This document shows positions 9,046 through 19,548 of a stretch of 64,000 bases of DNA, piece after piece. The DNA is from Lachnospiraceae bacterium (GTDB lineage Bacteria; Bacillota; Clostridia; Lachnospirales; Lachnospiraceae). Within the stretch, counting starts at the first letter, position 1; every line of letters starts with the position of its first letter. The notes under the pieces are model-generated. The model was not told where the DNA came from. It did no database searches and saw nothing but the letters and a program-made list of their open reading frames with translations. The translations under genes were made by a program, and so were the position numbers. The stretch is from NCBI GenBank assembly GCA_017626095.1, contig JAGAJL010000026.1, positions 104,752-168,751 of the forward strand, given 5' to 3'.

Positions 9046-12000
9046 TCAATTCTCATCAGCTTTTTGCTTTTTCTTTTTCCGATTGTTTCGGATAAATAAT
9101 CCTCCGCCAGCTAAAATCAAAACAAAGGCTGAAACAATCGCAATATTTCGAAGCACAGTCAGATTTGATTCTTTGCTTTGATCAATCGGAGCAATAATTG
9201 CATATACTCCTGTTTTCTGAATATTGGCATATGCAACACCGTTTGATCTTCTTGTTTCATAAATCTGAATCGTTCCGTCATCCTGCAGCTGAACCACTTT
9301 GATAATTGCATTTTCATATTCCGAAGGGATTGTCAGTCCAAGCTCAACTTCCCCTTCCGGTTCAATTTCCATGCCATCAACTAAAAGTGATACATCATAG
9401 CTTTGAACAATGTTATAGGATTCATCAACCAGCTGTTTGACGAGATTAACCGAGGTCTGAGAACTTTGCACAATGGAAAGAACCAGTTGTGCATTATCTG
9501 CAACCACGCCACTGTCAGCCGATAAAACTGCTCCATAATTGATATTTCTGATCACAAAATCGGAGTGCGACGGTCCCGAATCAGCACCGGCAAATGTACG
9601 ACGGCTTACCAGTCGCCCGGAAGTGTCCTGAACATAATTTGTAGTCTTTTCTTCTTCCACAACTACTTCCACCGGTTCCCGGACTGTAAATCTTGCAGTC
9701 ACGATATCGGACGCCTGCATATTTTCTTTTGTCGCAATCAATTTAATTGTCATTGCTTTATTAACAACAATTGGACCTGTATATATTGTAAGATTATTTT
9801 TGTCTTTTAAATCCGGATCGGTTCCGTTTGTTGTATAGTACATGGTTACATTTTTAGTCTTACAACTGAAGATTACTTCCGAACCGATTTCCAATTCTCC
9901 GTTTTCTTCAGAAATAGTCGGTGTCTCTACCTTATCCGCAAATGTGTAACTAAAAGATGCCGTCTCACTGGTATCCTTTTCTTCGGACATGGCAACTGCG
10001 CGAATGGTAACATCTTTTGTCACTTCAATTGGCGATGTATATAGAACACTCGATTCCGTGGGATCTGATCCATCAGTTGTATAAAAAATCTTTCCATCCT
10101 CTGCGGTTAAAACAACCTGACTTTCCGTTGTAAATACGGCACCGTCCGGGACACTACTCTGTGGCGCTTTCAGTTTTTCCATGATGGTATAACTAAATGT
10201 TCCCGTCGCCGTTGTACGAGTAGAACCGCTTGCGACCGCAATGGCTTTTAATACTACTTTTTCTCCCGGCTCTCCGGAAATGGTTACCTTACTTCCCTGA
10301 CTACTGGCAACCGTAGGGTTGGAACCATCCGTTGTATAGTAAATCGTTGCATCCGTAACATCGGTATTTAACGTAACCACATCACCGTTTTTTACAGTGC
10401 TTCCATCTTCAATATCCGCATAAATACCGCCGGAATAATTACTAATCGTATAAACAAACATGGCCAGCGGACTGTCACTGTAATCTTCCTTGGACGCATA
10501 TGCTTTTACCGTAATCATTGTACCGATATCACCGTTTAACGGAACGATGTTACCAATCGCAACCATACTGTTTTCCGGATCCAATGGACTTGATCCATCC
10601 GTTGTATAATGAATCGTCGTTCCTTCAGCCGCTGACAATGTAAGTGTCGTTCCGGGCGGAACAACCGAACCACTGGCAATCGAAGCAGTCGGTGCAGCTA
10701 GCGTTGACATCAGACCATAACGGAAAGTGGCTATCGAACTGTACATATCCTGATAATATGCCACCGCTTTAATGATAGTATTGGATTTTATAACAATCGG
10801 ATTTTCATCCGAATACAGCATATCGGAAGTTGTTGGATCCTTTGGTTCCTCACCATTTGTACTGATTGTATAATATATGCTTGCTCCTTCCGTAGAGCAT
10901 TTCAAATTCACCACTGTATTGTTTGCAACATTTCCTTCTACCGGATTTGCATAAGGCGCATGAATGGCACTCGGATAGGTATAGGAAAAATTCGCTATCG
11001 GTCCATAAGACCATTTACCGTTTGTTGCAAAAGCACGGATAGTAAACATATTTCCGGTTGGTGCAGGAACCATAATTCCGGATGCAGAAGAATACTGCAA
11101 AGTTGTTCCCTGTGGTTCACCATCCGTATTGACGGAAGGCTCAGAACCGTCCGTCGTATAATAAATCGTATATTTCGTCTGGTCTTCAGCACAGGTAATT
11201 TCACCTGTACTTGCATCAATAGTATATTGTCCAACATAAAGTTTTATGACATCACCCTTTTTCACTTCTGCCATGGCAGAATCTGTGGATGTCGGATATG
11301 CTGAAATAGCAGGCAGAGTCTCTTCGGTATTTACCTTAAATAAATAAGTCTGGGAACGCTCTACTCGTACTACATTCTGATTTTCATCAACTGCCACACC
11401 GGTAACACGCATCGTAAAGCTTTCACCAAAATTAGCAATGTCCGGAGTTACCGTAATGGAATTTCCCGCTAAGGATAAAAGTTTTGTCGCATCATTTGCA
11501 GCTTCCATAACTTTTGTGGAAGAATTAAACCGATATTGTGGAATACTGCCGTCAAGGGTGTAAAAATATCTCACATCCTGAACTAATGTACTACTTGCAG
11601 GAACCACCCGGAAGCTGGCTGCCATATCCACGCTCTGCTCCACATTTTCTTTCACTGCCGCATCTGCATAGGAAACACTTACTTTTCCGACGTATTGGCG
11701 GGGCAGATAGCCAAAGGACAGAGTATCAATGCTACGTGCCACATAATTTGTATCTTCAAAAAGCACAGGCATAACATTTATCCTAAAAGAGCCTTGTTTG
11801 CGAATGCTTTCCGGTACAGTAATTGCATCATTTGTAGCGGTTGCACTACAATCCCAAATCTTAACCTTGGAATTATAGGAATACCAAATTTTTGAGTTAT
11901 CGCTTTCTTTGTATCCGATATAATTGCGATCACTTCCTGTTACTACCGTAAACTTATTTGCATATACTTTACCGGTAGCAGCATTCAGGCTTGTAATCGT

Positions 12001-12381
12001 ACCAGAATCCTGTACCAATGTGAATCCGGGAGAAACAGATGCCTCTGTAGTATAAAAAATCAACGCATTTGATTCTGAATTGGTTCCATTGTAAACACTC
12101 AACACAATGGTATCTCCCACATCCGCTTCTGTTGCATTTTCTGTATCACTTCCACGTCCGGGGATGATATCCTCCTCTGTTGCCGAAGTAAGACTGGTAA
12201 CCTGTACCTTAGCCGAAACCTTTATATTCGTGTCTGCGGCCAGCAAAGGCAGAAAACCACTTCCCATACTTACTAACAATGTCATTCCAATTACACCAAA
12301 TAAAACAGCAATTGAAATAATCCATTTACGTTTTGGGGATACTTTATGAACTTGTTTCTTTGTGTCCTTTGAAAATCTCAT
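9046..12381 (-). CDS. Surface protein with chitobiase-C-like (Fn3-associated) repeats, two membrane anchors
   Basis: The 1111-aa protein has an N-terminal membrane segment (about 20-47), a large extracytoplasmic part and a C-terminal membrane segment (about 1079-1097) followed by RNNRKKKKQKADEN. About seven copies of the IYYTTDGSxP motif are seen, as in Fn3-associated and chitobiase/HEX C-terminal domains, for example IHYTTDGSSPLDP, IYYTTDGSNPTVAS and MYYTTNGTDPDL. Near the C-terminus is a module of about 110 residues shared with the upstream giant protein (GxxIEPEGEVELGLTIP). These domains are usually carbohydrate-binding or spacer modules. The start codon directly abuts the upstream stop (TAAATG), with GGAGAG eight bases before it. 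It looks like a paralogue of the next gene's C-terminal half. Confidence 0.75.
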   Translation of the reverse strand: MRFSKDTKKQVHKVSPKRKWIISIAVLFGVIGMTLLVSMGSGFLPLLAADTNIKVSAKVQVTSLTSATEEDIIPGRGSDTENATEADVGDTIVLSVYNGTNSESNALIFYTTEASVSPGFTLVQDSGTITSLNAATGKVYANKFTVVTGSDRNYIGYKESDNSKIWYSYNSKVKIWDCSATATNDAITVPESIRKQGSFRINVMPVLFEDTNYVARSIDTLSFGYLPRQYVGKVSVSYADAAVKENVEQSVDMAASFRVVPASSTLVQDVRYFYTLDGSIPQYRFNSSTKVMEAANDATKLLSLAGNSITVTPDIANFGESFTMRVTGVAVDENQNVVRVERSQTYLFKVNTEETLPAISAYPTSTDSAMAEVKKGDVIKLYVGQYTIDASTGEITCAEDQTKYTIYYTTDGSEPSVNTDGEPQGTTLQYSSASGIMVPAPTGNMFTIRAFATNGKWSYGPIANFSYTYPSAIHAPYANPVEGNVANNTVVNLKCSTEGASIYYTISTNGEEPKDPTTSDMLYSDENPIVIKSNTIIKAVAYYQDMYSSIATFRYGLMSTLAAPTASIASGSVVPPGTTLTLSAAEGTTIHYTTDGSSPLDPENSMVAIGNIVPLNGDIGTMITVKAYASKEDYSDSPLAMFVYTISNYSGGIYADIEDGSTVKNGDVVTLNTDVTDATIYYTTDGSNPTVASSQGSKVTISGEPGEKVVLKAIAVASGSTRTTATGTFSYTIMEKLKAPQSSVPDGAVFTTESQVVLTAEDGKIFYTTDGSDPTESSVLYTSPIEVTKDVTIRAVAMSEEKDTSETASFSYTFADKVETPTISEENGELEIGSEVIFSCKTKNVTMYYTTNGTDPDLKDKNNLTIYTGPIVVNKAMTIKLIATKENMQASDIVTARFTVREPVEVVVEEEKTTNYVQDTSGRLVSRRTFAGADSGPSHSDFVIRNINYGAVLSADSGVVADNAQLVLSIVQSSQTSVNLVKQLVDESYNIVQSYDVSLLVDGMEIEPEGEVELGLTIPSEYENAIIKVVQLQDDGTIQIYETRRSNGVAYANIQKTGVYAIIAPIDQSKESNLTVLRNIAIVSAFVLILAGGGLFIRNNRKKKKQKADEN

Positions 12382-15300
12382 TTAAGACTCTCCATCTAAA
12401 AAGTTTTCATTTTGTTCTTTTTGTCTTCTTCGTTCTTTTCTGCGTTTTTCCACCCGATAAATAGAAACAACGGCATAGATGATTAAAAACAAAACACTAT
12501 AGCCAACTAAAATAAACACTAAATAAATCCATTGGAACGAAAACGTATTATGATCCGATAAATCCGCTCCCACCAATGCATAACAACTGAAATGATCCGT
12601 TTTTGCATATGCCATCTGGCCGTCTCTTCTTGTTTCCAGTTTCTGAATCGTACCGTCTTCACCCACATAAATCATATAGACGACAGCACTTTTTAACTGT
12701 TTTGGAATCGGAAGTCCAATTTCCACGGTTCCATCCGGCTGAACTTCTGTTCCGTCCGCCTGAATGGATATATCATATACGGACAGTACAGCATATTCAT
12801 CGCCAAAAATCATTTTAACATTATCATTCAACGTCGCATTGCTACTGATTCTACCGACATCCAACGTACTGTTCTTTGGAATAACACCGTTTTTCGTTGA
12901 CACAACGGTATTATTATCGTAATCGGCTAACACGATTTCCGTAAATGCCGTTCCTGAGAAATCATACTCTTCTCTACGGTCCTCCAATTCTGAAGTATCC
13001 GTATCATGTAAAGCATTTTCCTCCGTTTCGGCAAGAAGTCTTGCCTTTTCTTCTACGGCGGGAATCTTATTTACCACATATTCCAACTCCAAAACATTGC
13101 TCAACTGCTGTCCTTCTTTGTATGCTACCGCTTTTATTGAAACATTACGGTTAATCGAAATTCCATCGGAAGTATAAACTAACAGTTGATCCAGATTTTT
13201 CAAAGTCGGTTTTGTCCCATCTGTGGAATAATATATGGTAACATCTTCATCTGCCGTCTCTTCATCTGTCACCTCTCCATCTTCGAGGGATAAATGAACT
13301 ACAGTTGCCGGCTCTAATAAACCGGAAGGTATATCTGCTATCGGCATTTTTACTTTTTCCGCTGCCTCGAATACAAACTCGGAAATTTCCGACATCTCTC
13401 CATCATCGGTAATAACCACTGTTTTTAAAGTCATCCCCTTCGTAACCTTAATCGGTTCGGTATACAAATTGGAATTTGCCGTCGGATCATCACCGTTTGT
13501 TGTATAATAGATTTTTCCGTCTCCGGCAGTTAAGGTAACCGTTGTTGCACTGGTCAATACTCCGCCCGCCGGAGATGCATTCACTTTTGCGGGACGATTC
13601 TTTAACTTATAACTAAACAATGCATATGCCTTTGTCTCGCCTCCGGCTGATACGGCAATTGCTTTTATTGTAATCGTTGTTCCGGGTTCTCCGTCTAATT
13701 TTACACTGGTACCGCTTTTACTTTCGGCTGTAGGATTACTTCCGTCGGTCGTATAATAGATGGTTGCATCACTGACATCTGAAATCAGATTGACAATGGA
13801 ACCTGCTCCCAGTTCTGTTCCTGTCGGAGGATCTGCAGTAATACCACCGGAGAACTGACTGATGGTATAGGTAAAGGTAGCTTCATCACTATCCGTTTTT
13901 CCATTTAAGGACGCATAGGCTTTAATCGTAACCAAATCTCCGCTGTTTCCATCCAAAATCACAGAATTACCTATCATAACCGATGTATTTTCCGGATCCT
14001 TCGGACTTGTATTATCCGTAGTATAGAATATGGTTGCTCCCTCAGCTGCGGATAATGTGACAATTGCACCGCGGGTTGATACAGAACCCGATGTTAAGGA
14101 CGCAGTAGGCGCTGCCAGTTTTTCCGATACGGTATAGGCAAAGGAAACCACATTACTGGCAATCGTATTTTTCACGGCAATCGCTTTAATCTTTGTCTCT
14201 TTTGAAATTGTAATTCCCTGTTCCTTATCATATGTCATACTGGAGATGGTCGGATCTTCCGGCTCACTTCCATCGGTTGTCATATTATAATAAATGACGG
14301 CCCCTTCTGTTGATGAGGTCAGTTTGATAACCGTTTCTCTCGTCACTTCCCCTGAAGCAATATTTGCAACCGGTTCTCCGACTTCAGACGGATACTGGAA
14401 TTTTAATACACTCTGAGCGCTCTTACTCATTCCCTTCTTTACGGCAACAGCATAAATCGTAAATGTTTGGTCAGAAGCATCCTTCTTTTGTGGCATCACA
14501 ATGCCATCTGTAGAATTGTAAAGGAAGGTGGTATTTTGAGCTTCTTTTGGTATTTCATAGCTGCCGTCTGTATTTTCCGTTAATGAAACATCTCCGGTCA
14601 GACTATAATAAATATCTGCCCCTGATGTAGCGGATAATAACAGAATTTTTTCTCCCGGTATCACGGTAGGTACGGTAGTTGCCGTTCCGGCCGGAACACT
14701 GGTTACGGATGCAGTTCTTCCGGGCTCTGTGACATCATAGCTCTTGGATGCAATAGGGCTTACCAGAGTTGACTTACTGACTGCAACAGCACAGACACTT
14801 ACCCTGCTATCTCCCGTTACCAGAATTCCCTGTGCAGAGTCATATTTATAAACACTCTTAGGAAGACCGGCTTCGTTCATGCCATAGGTTACGCTTTGCA
14901 AGTCTGCAAGCTGGCTCTTGGAAAAATCAGCACCATTCTGATCCACCATATAATATATTTCAGAATTTAACGTCAGATTTTTCAGATAAATCTTTGAAAA
15001 TCTGGCAATCGAAGTATCGGAAGGCTCAAAGCTTACCGTTTCAGCCGCCTGAACGGGAGTTACGGAATAATAAAATGTAGTAGTCTTGCTGGGCATATAT
15101 CCATTGTGGAAAGCAATCACACTAACCGTCCTCTGAACAGTATTTCCGGTATTATTTGTCATGGCAATCCCATCATCCGTATATATCGTTCCTCCGTTTA
15201 TCCGAAACCACTTTCCATCACATCCGACATATGCCGAATTTCCTTCTGTTGCCGTAACCGGTGAAGTTTTTCCTGCTGATGGATAACTGCTTTCCAATCT

Positions 15301-18300
15301 GCTCTTTTCATCGCCTGTTACAACCGTATAAGACAAATTCGTATCATCAACCGCATATACATATGCCTGATTATCCTCTTTTACAACATATGCACTATCA
15401 CCGGTACCGATATTTTTAGCTGTATGCTGTGATGTTCCGGCGGAAGGAATCAGCGAAGGCGCGTTCGTCTCCGTAGGCATTTGATAAGTATACTCATATA
15501 CTTTGCCACCACACACATCATCCCCATAAAATTGCAGATAAACATAAAAGTTTGCATTGGAATTCACATACTGCAGGCAGTCTAAGGGAATGGTACATCC
15601 GTCTAACACACCGTCTGTACCGGTAATCGTCCCAAAAGCAACAATATCACTGCTTAAAGATAGGTTATCATCTACCTTCAATCCTTTTAATGTTGTCATG
15701 GAACTTGTCTTTACAGTACGGATCACATATCGGATACCATTTAACTTAAAAGACGGATCATATCCGTTTTGCGCGGATGCATACGAATATAATTCGTTGA
15801 CATCATTCACATTTGTCGATGTATGTATGGTTAAAACATCATCCCGCCATAAAGTACTGCTACCTGCGGTAAGTTCTAAATCATCCCAATCCTTTATAAT
15901 ATTAATTTTATATGTAATCAGAGAAGGTTTTCTATACGCTCTTGTTCTTACCACCGAAAGATAAACCGTACTGCCTTCCGAATATGAATCTAATGAAATC
16001 TTTTGATCTGCTGAAGTAATCTCTGTGCCATGTTCAATAATTTCATTCTTTACCTCATCCGTATCGGATGGGCATGAGGTGTCAATACGATAGTAATACT
16101 TAAAGTTATGCGTTGCACCTGCCCCCTGTCCAGAATCATAGTCATAAGGCTTGATGGACAAAGTATATCCTTTTAGGAAATTATATGCTGTTGTAGTATC
16201 TAACTCATGAGAACTGGTATCCAATGGTGCCGAATTCCCTGTGGCATTGGTATCATACTGATACATATCAGCAGATAATTTCGCTTGATTGACCGGAGTA
16301 CGATTTGCCTTGGTATATTTATAGGCTGTTGTTGTATCGTTAGGAGATATTTTAATTAGCGGATAGATATATCCTTTTACTACCCAAAATCCTTCATACT
16401 CTGCCGTATCCGTATCAAAAAGAATGTATGCAGTTCTCTTGGAGACCGGATACCAATCAGAAAAGTGATCTGTTGCCTTTGTATAATTATCACTGGAACC
16501 AACCTGCCGATAAAACAAATAGGTATTTCCTGTAAACTCTGTATCAATAATTCTGTTGTTGTATATATAAGGGCAGATATAGTCATTATCCGGATCAGAT
16601 GTCTTACGGACAACTGTCTCTTCTGCACCATAAGAATATACTTCTGTTGTAAGCTGATAATCCTTACTAAAGCCTGTGGCTGTTACGTAATACTGGTGAC
16701 CGTCAAAAAAGGTTGCCTGTGTAATTTTCATCCAGGAACTCGTATATGGTTTTCCATCCAGCTCAGAAACAGGCGAAATGGAAATATCAGACAATATCTT
16801 ATCCTTACTGGCATTTTTATCGCTTCCGACAGCCGAAGCAGGTGATTCACCACCGGTAATAGTCATATAACGATAATCCATTGCGACATTAATACCGCTT
16901 AATCGTTTTAAAGATGACAGCGTTACATCAACAGTAGGATTGGTGCTGTCCGGATTCTTTAATTCACTGATGGTCAAATCTGTGTCGGAAATATCCGTAC
17001 ACACCCAATTCGGAATCAAACGATATGTTGTACCGCCATCACTTGATAAATAACGGACACCATAATTATTTTTATAATCCGTAGCAACGTTACTACTTCC
17101 GTTTTTCAAATCATCCGAAACAATTGTAGTTGGACTCACATTACCACTGCCGTTGTTATAGGATGCTCCCTTAACACTTTTAAACGTTAAGTCGCCATCT
17201 AAGTTGACATTTGATCCAATTATATATTTGTTATTATTGACAGCCTGATTGCCTCCAAGAACGCAATTGGAAATCGTTAGTTTTGCTGCACTCGTTACAG
17301 AAGAACCAATTAATGTTCCAACGGCATTTGAGACAGTTCCGGTAATCCCAATCTGATCGGAATCAATGATAGATTTTTCTACGGTTATGTTTCCATCATT
17401 CAGCAATCCTACAAGACCACCGACAGAAATCTTTCCCTGATAACCATTTGGAACTGTCGCATTCACTGTCTGTGCCAGTTCCAGTCCGGAATACGTTGAA
17501 GAACTAGCGGCTTCATAACCAATAAGACCTCCGACAGAGAAGTTGGGTTCCACTTTGATTTTAATTTCATCAGTATTGTAATCCAAAGAAGTTATTTTAT
17601 AGTCTATTCCAGTAGTAATTGCGGGCATAGAAGCATTACCAGGTGGAATTTGATCTACCGCTTCACTGGTATCTTCCAATTTTACCTGATAACTATTTTG
17701 TGCATTATTATAACTTGCCGTTGCAGATTTTTTATTATATTTGATAATCTCATAAGGATCTTTTCTTGTCTCTATGAGACCGGATAGCACGTTTTCTTTT
17801 AAGACAAAATCTGTTGCAGTAGTATCACTAACTATACTGATGTTAGATAAATTAGCACCATTGTCTTTTTTACCGGCAATCACACCAACATTCACATTGG
17901 TCGGTAAAACTGTCGATGAATCTGTCGTCAACGAAGTAATAGATAATTCTCTATTATTAACCTCGTATGTAAAGGAAACCTGTTTTCCCTGTACTTTTCC
18001 CGCTTTTACTTTTGTTACGGTACCGGTCGTTTTTTTCTCAATATATCTATCATATTCATAGACCGTTGCATCCTGTGTATCCGTTCTTTTATAGTTCTGT
18101 ACATAGGGTGTAATGGTAACTGTAAAACTTTTTCCGTTATCAATTGACAATGAATAAGTTTCCGCACTTCTACTCTGATATCCGGAATTCTCACTATCCA
18201 GCTCTGTTTCTCCCGTTTTTACAGTTCTATGCTCCAGATTATATGTATTTAAACTTTCAATAGAAGTGCAACCATTCTTTTCCGAAAATTTTTCCCACCA

Positions 18301-19467
18301 TACCGGTACGAAGGATGATTCATCCGTAACATTAGCTTTCGTATCATCAACGTTGTCAAAAGAATTCTCAGTCCACGTTAAATCCGTAGTAGTTGTTTTT
18401 TCATTACCTTCTTTTGTGATTTCCGAAACAGATGTCGCAATGCCTGTTACAACATCACTCCATCCGGAAATGTGGATATCTTTATCTGACAATATGTTTC
18501 CTATTGTTTTAGAATTATCCGACGGTTTAGCATTCAAAATATAAGTCAAATCATTCTCAGAAATCGTTACACCAGTATCATCAGGAGTAATAGTAACTTT
18601 ATACTTTGTTTCCTGACTGGCAGTCTGATCTACTGTTTTTGTGATAGTCTTCTTTGCGGTAATATAATCATAGGTTGCAAAATCGTTATCTATCGTCGCA
18701 TCATGATTGTCTATCAACGAAACAGGTGCAGAAAGAGTATCTGTAACAATATTATGAAGTTCCAAATTGACATCATTTTCATCAGAAACTGTATTTGCCG
18801 GTAAGGACGCAACACTAGTCGCTACATTCATGGTGGGTGCCTGCACACATACAATTAAATCATGAATATTTGCACTTGCACCTAATTCACCAAACAGATA
18901 ACCAATATTGGTATCTTCGTTTGTCGCCTGAATGTCTACGCTAACAGTTGGTATGGTAATCTGATACCCGTTACCATCCAATTCCCCTTTAAATGTCCCG
19001 GTTCCATAATTCTTATATTTATAAGTACCAGTCGATGTTTCATTACCGCTTCCATCTTTTACAGTGTATGCAACACTCAGATTACCGGATAAGGTAATGT
19101 CATTAGCCAGTTTAAATTTCATGCCAGAATCATTAAATCCATCCAATCCGCCAAAATTCATAATCTCGTACAACTGATATTTATTTTTAACAAGATAATA
19201 ACTACCGTCTTGATCATAAATCTGGGCAAGTGGGTTATTTCCACCATTGTTATATACTTTTTCCCCTTCGCTTACATTTAAAGCTTTTGCATAAGCTCCA
19301 TCAAAAGGACGATCAACCATAGTATAAGCAGCAGAAGAAGAATAAATAACAGCACCTACGGAAATCATGACAACAGCTGCAACGCCACAAGCAGCAATTG
19401 CAGTATTTTTCTTGTCTTTTTTCAACCAACTGATGCAATTTGTAAAAAATGATTTTAATGCTTTCAT
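12382..19467 (-). CDS. Giant repeat surface protein (GLUG-like plus Fn3-associated repeats)
   Basis: The 2361-aa protein is the largest in the window. A basic N-terminus leads into a membrane segment near 24-46. The next several hundred residues are strand-rich with GLUG-like units (VGGLVGLLNDGNITV, NIGYLFGELGASANIHDLIV), suggesting a beta-helix stalk. The C-terminal half has about seven IYYTTDGSxP-type motifs, collinear with those of the 1111-aa neighbour, then a shared module and a membrane segment near 2312-2337 with a strongly basic cytoplasmic tail (RVEKRRKERRRQKEQ). Such anchoring at both ends is unusual for a wall protein. It could span the envelope around the injection system or act as an adhesin. 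AGGAAG precedes the ATG. Confidence 0.72.
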   Translation of the reverse strand: MKALKSFFTNCISWLKKDKKNTAIAACGVAAVVMISVGAVIYSSSAAYTMVDRPFDGAYAKALNVSEGEKVYNNGGNNPLAQIYDQDGSYYLVKNKYQLYEIMNFGGLDGFNDSGMKFKLANDITLSGNLSVAYTVKDGSGNETSTGTYKYKNYGTGTFKGELDGNGYQITIPTVSVDIQATNEDTNIGYLFGELGASANIHDLIVCVQAPTMNVATSVASLPANTVSDENDVNLELHNIVTDTLSAPVSLIDNHDATIDNDFATYDYITAKKTITKTVDQTASQETKYKVTITPDDTGVTISENDLTYILNAKPSDNSKTIGNILSDKDIHISGWSDVVTGIATSVSEITKEGNEKTTTTDLTWTENSFDNVDDTKANVTDESSFVPVWWEKFSEKNGCTSIESLNTYNLEHRTVKTGETELDSENSGYQSRSAETYSLSIDNGKSFTVTITPYVQNYKRTDTQDATVYEYDRYIEKKTTGTVTKVKAGKVQGKQVSFTYEVNNRELSITSLTTDSSTVLPTNVNVGVIAGKKDNGANLSNISIVSDTTATDFVLKENVLSGLIETRKDPYEIIKYNKKSATASYNNAQNSYQVKLEDTSEAVDQIPPGNASMPAITTGIDYKITSLDYNTDEIKIKVEPNFSVGGLIGYEAASSSTYSGLELAQTVNATVPNGYQGKISVGGLVGLLNDGNITVEKSIIDSDQIGITGTVSNAVGTLIGSSVTSAAKLTISNCVLGGNQAVNNNKYIIGSNVNLDGDLTFKSVKGASYNNGSGNVSPTTIVSDDLKNGSSNVATDYKNNYGVRYLSSDGGTTYRLIPNWVCTDISDTDLTISELKNPDSTNPTVDVTLSSLKRLSGINVAMDYRYMTITGGESPASAVGSDKNASKDKILSDISISPVSELDGKPYTSSWMKITQATFFDGHQYYVTATGFSKDYQLTTEVYSYGAEETVVRKTSDPDNDYICPYIYNNRIIDTEFTGNTYLFYRQVGSSDNYTKATDHFSDWYPVSKRTAYILFDTDTAEYEGFWVVKGYIYPLIKISPNDTTTAYKYTKANRTPVNQAKLSADMYQYDTNATGNSAPLDTSSHELDTTTAYNFLKGYTLSIKPYDYDSGQGAGATHNFKYYYRIDTSCPSDTDEVKNEIIEHGTEITSADQKISLDSYSEGSTVYLSVVRTRAYRKPSLITYKINIIKDWDDLELTAGSSTLWRDDVLTIHTSTNVNDVNELYSYASAQNGYDPSFKLNGIRYVIRTVKTSSMTTLKGLKVDDNLSLSSDIVAFGTITGTDGVLDGCTIPLDCLQYVNSNANFYVYLQFYGDDVCGGKVYEYTYQMPTETNAPSLIPSAGTSQHTAKNIGTGDSAYVVKEDNQAYVYAVDDTNLSYTVVTGDEKSRLESSYPSAGKTSPVTATEGNSAYVGCDGKWFRINGGTIYTDDGIAMTNNTGNTVQRTVSVIAFHNGYMPSKTTTFYYSVTPVQAAETVSFEPSDTSIARFSKIYLKNLTLNSEIYYMVDQNGADFSKSQLADLQSVTYGMNEAGLPKSVYKYDSAQGILVTGDSRVSVCAVAVSKSTLVSPIASKSYDVTEPGRTASVTSVPAGTATTVPTVIPGEKILLLSATSGADIYYSLTGDVSLTENTDGSYEIPKEAQNTTFLYNSTDGIVMPQKKDASDQTFTIYAVAVKKGMSKSAQSVLKFQYPSEVGEPVANIASGEVTRETVIKLTSSTEGAVIYYNMTTDGSEPEDPTISSMTYDKEQGITISKETKIKAIAVKNTIASNVVSFAYTVSEKLAAPTASLTSGSVSTRGAIVTLSAAEGATIFYTTDNTSPKDPENTSVMIGNSVILDGNSGDLVTIKAYASLNGKTDSDEATFTYTISQFSGGITADPPTGTELGAGSIVNLISDVSDATIYYTTDGSNPTAESKSGTSVKLDGEPGTTITIKAIAVSAGGETKAYALFSYKLKNRPAKVNASPAGGVLTSATTVTLTAGDGKIYYTTNGDDPTANSNLYTEPIKVTKGMTLKTVVITDDGEMSEISEFVFEAAEKVKMPIADIPSGLLEPATVVHLSLEDGEVTDEETADEDVTIYYSTDGTKPTLKNLDQLLVYTSDGISINRNVSIKAVAYKEGQQLSNVLELEYVVNKIPAVEEKARLLAETEENALHDTDTSELEDRREEYDFSGTAFTEIVLADYDNNTVVSTKNGVIPKNSTLDVGRISSNATLNDNVKMIFGDEYAVLSVYDISIQADGTEVQPDGTVEIGLPIPKQLKSAVVYMIYVGEDGTIQKLETRRDGQMAYAKTDHFSCYALVGADLSDHNTFSFQWIYLVFILVGYSVLFLIIYAVVSIYRVEKRRKERRRQKEQNENFLDGES

Positions 19468-19548
19468 ATTGTTTCTTCCTGACTGCTATAAATTATTTCT
19501 TTTTATCATTCAGTGTTCTAATTTCGTATTGAGAATCCTTTTTATATC

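Noticed and set aside
10960-11304. Several plus-strand open frames across the repeat proteins (9-19 kb)
   Set aside because: They are antisense shadows caused by the regular repeat coding of the minus-strand genes.
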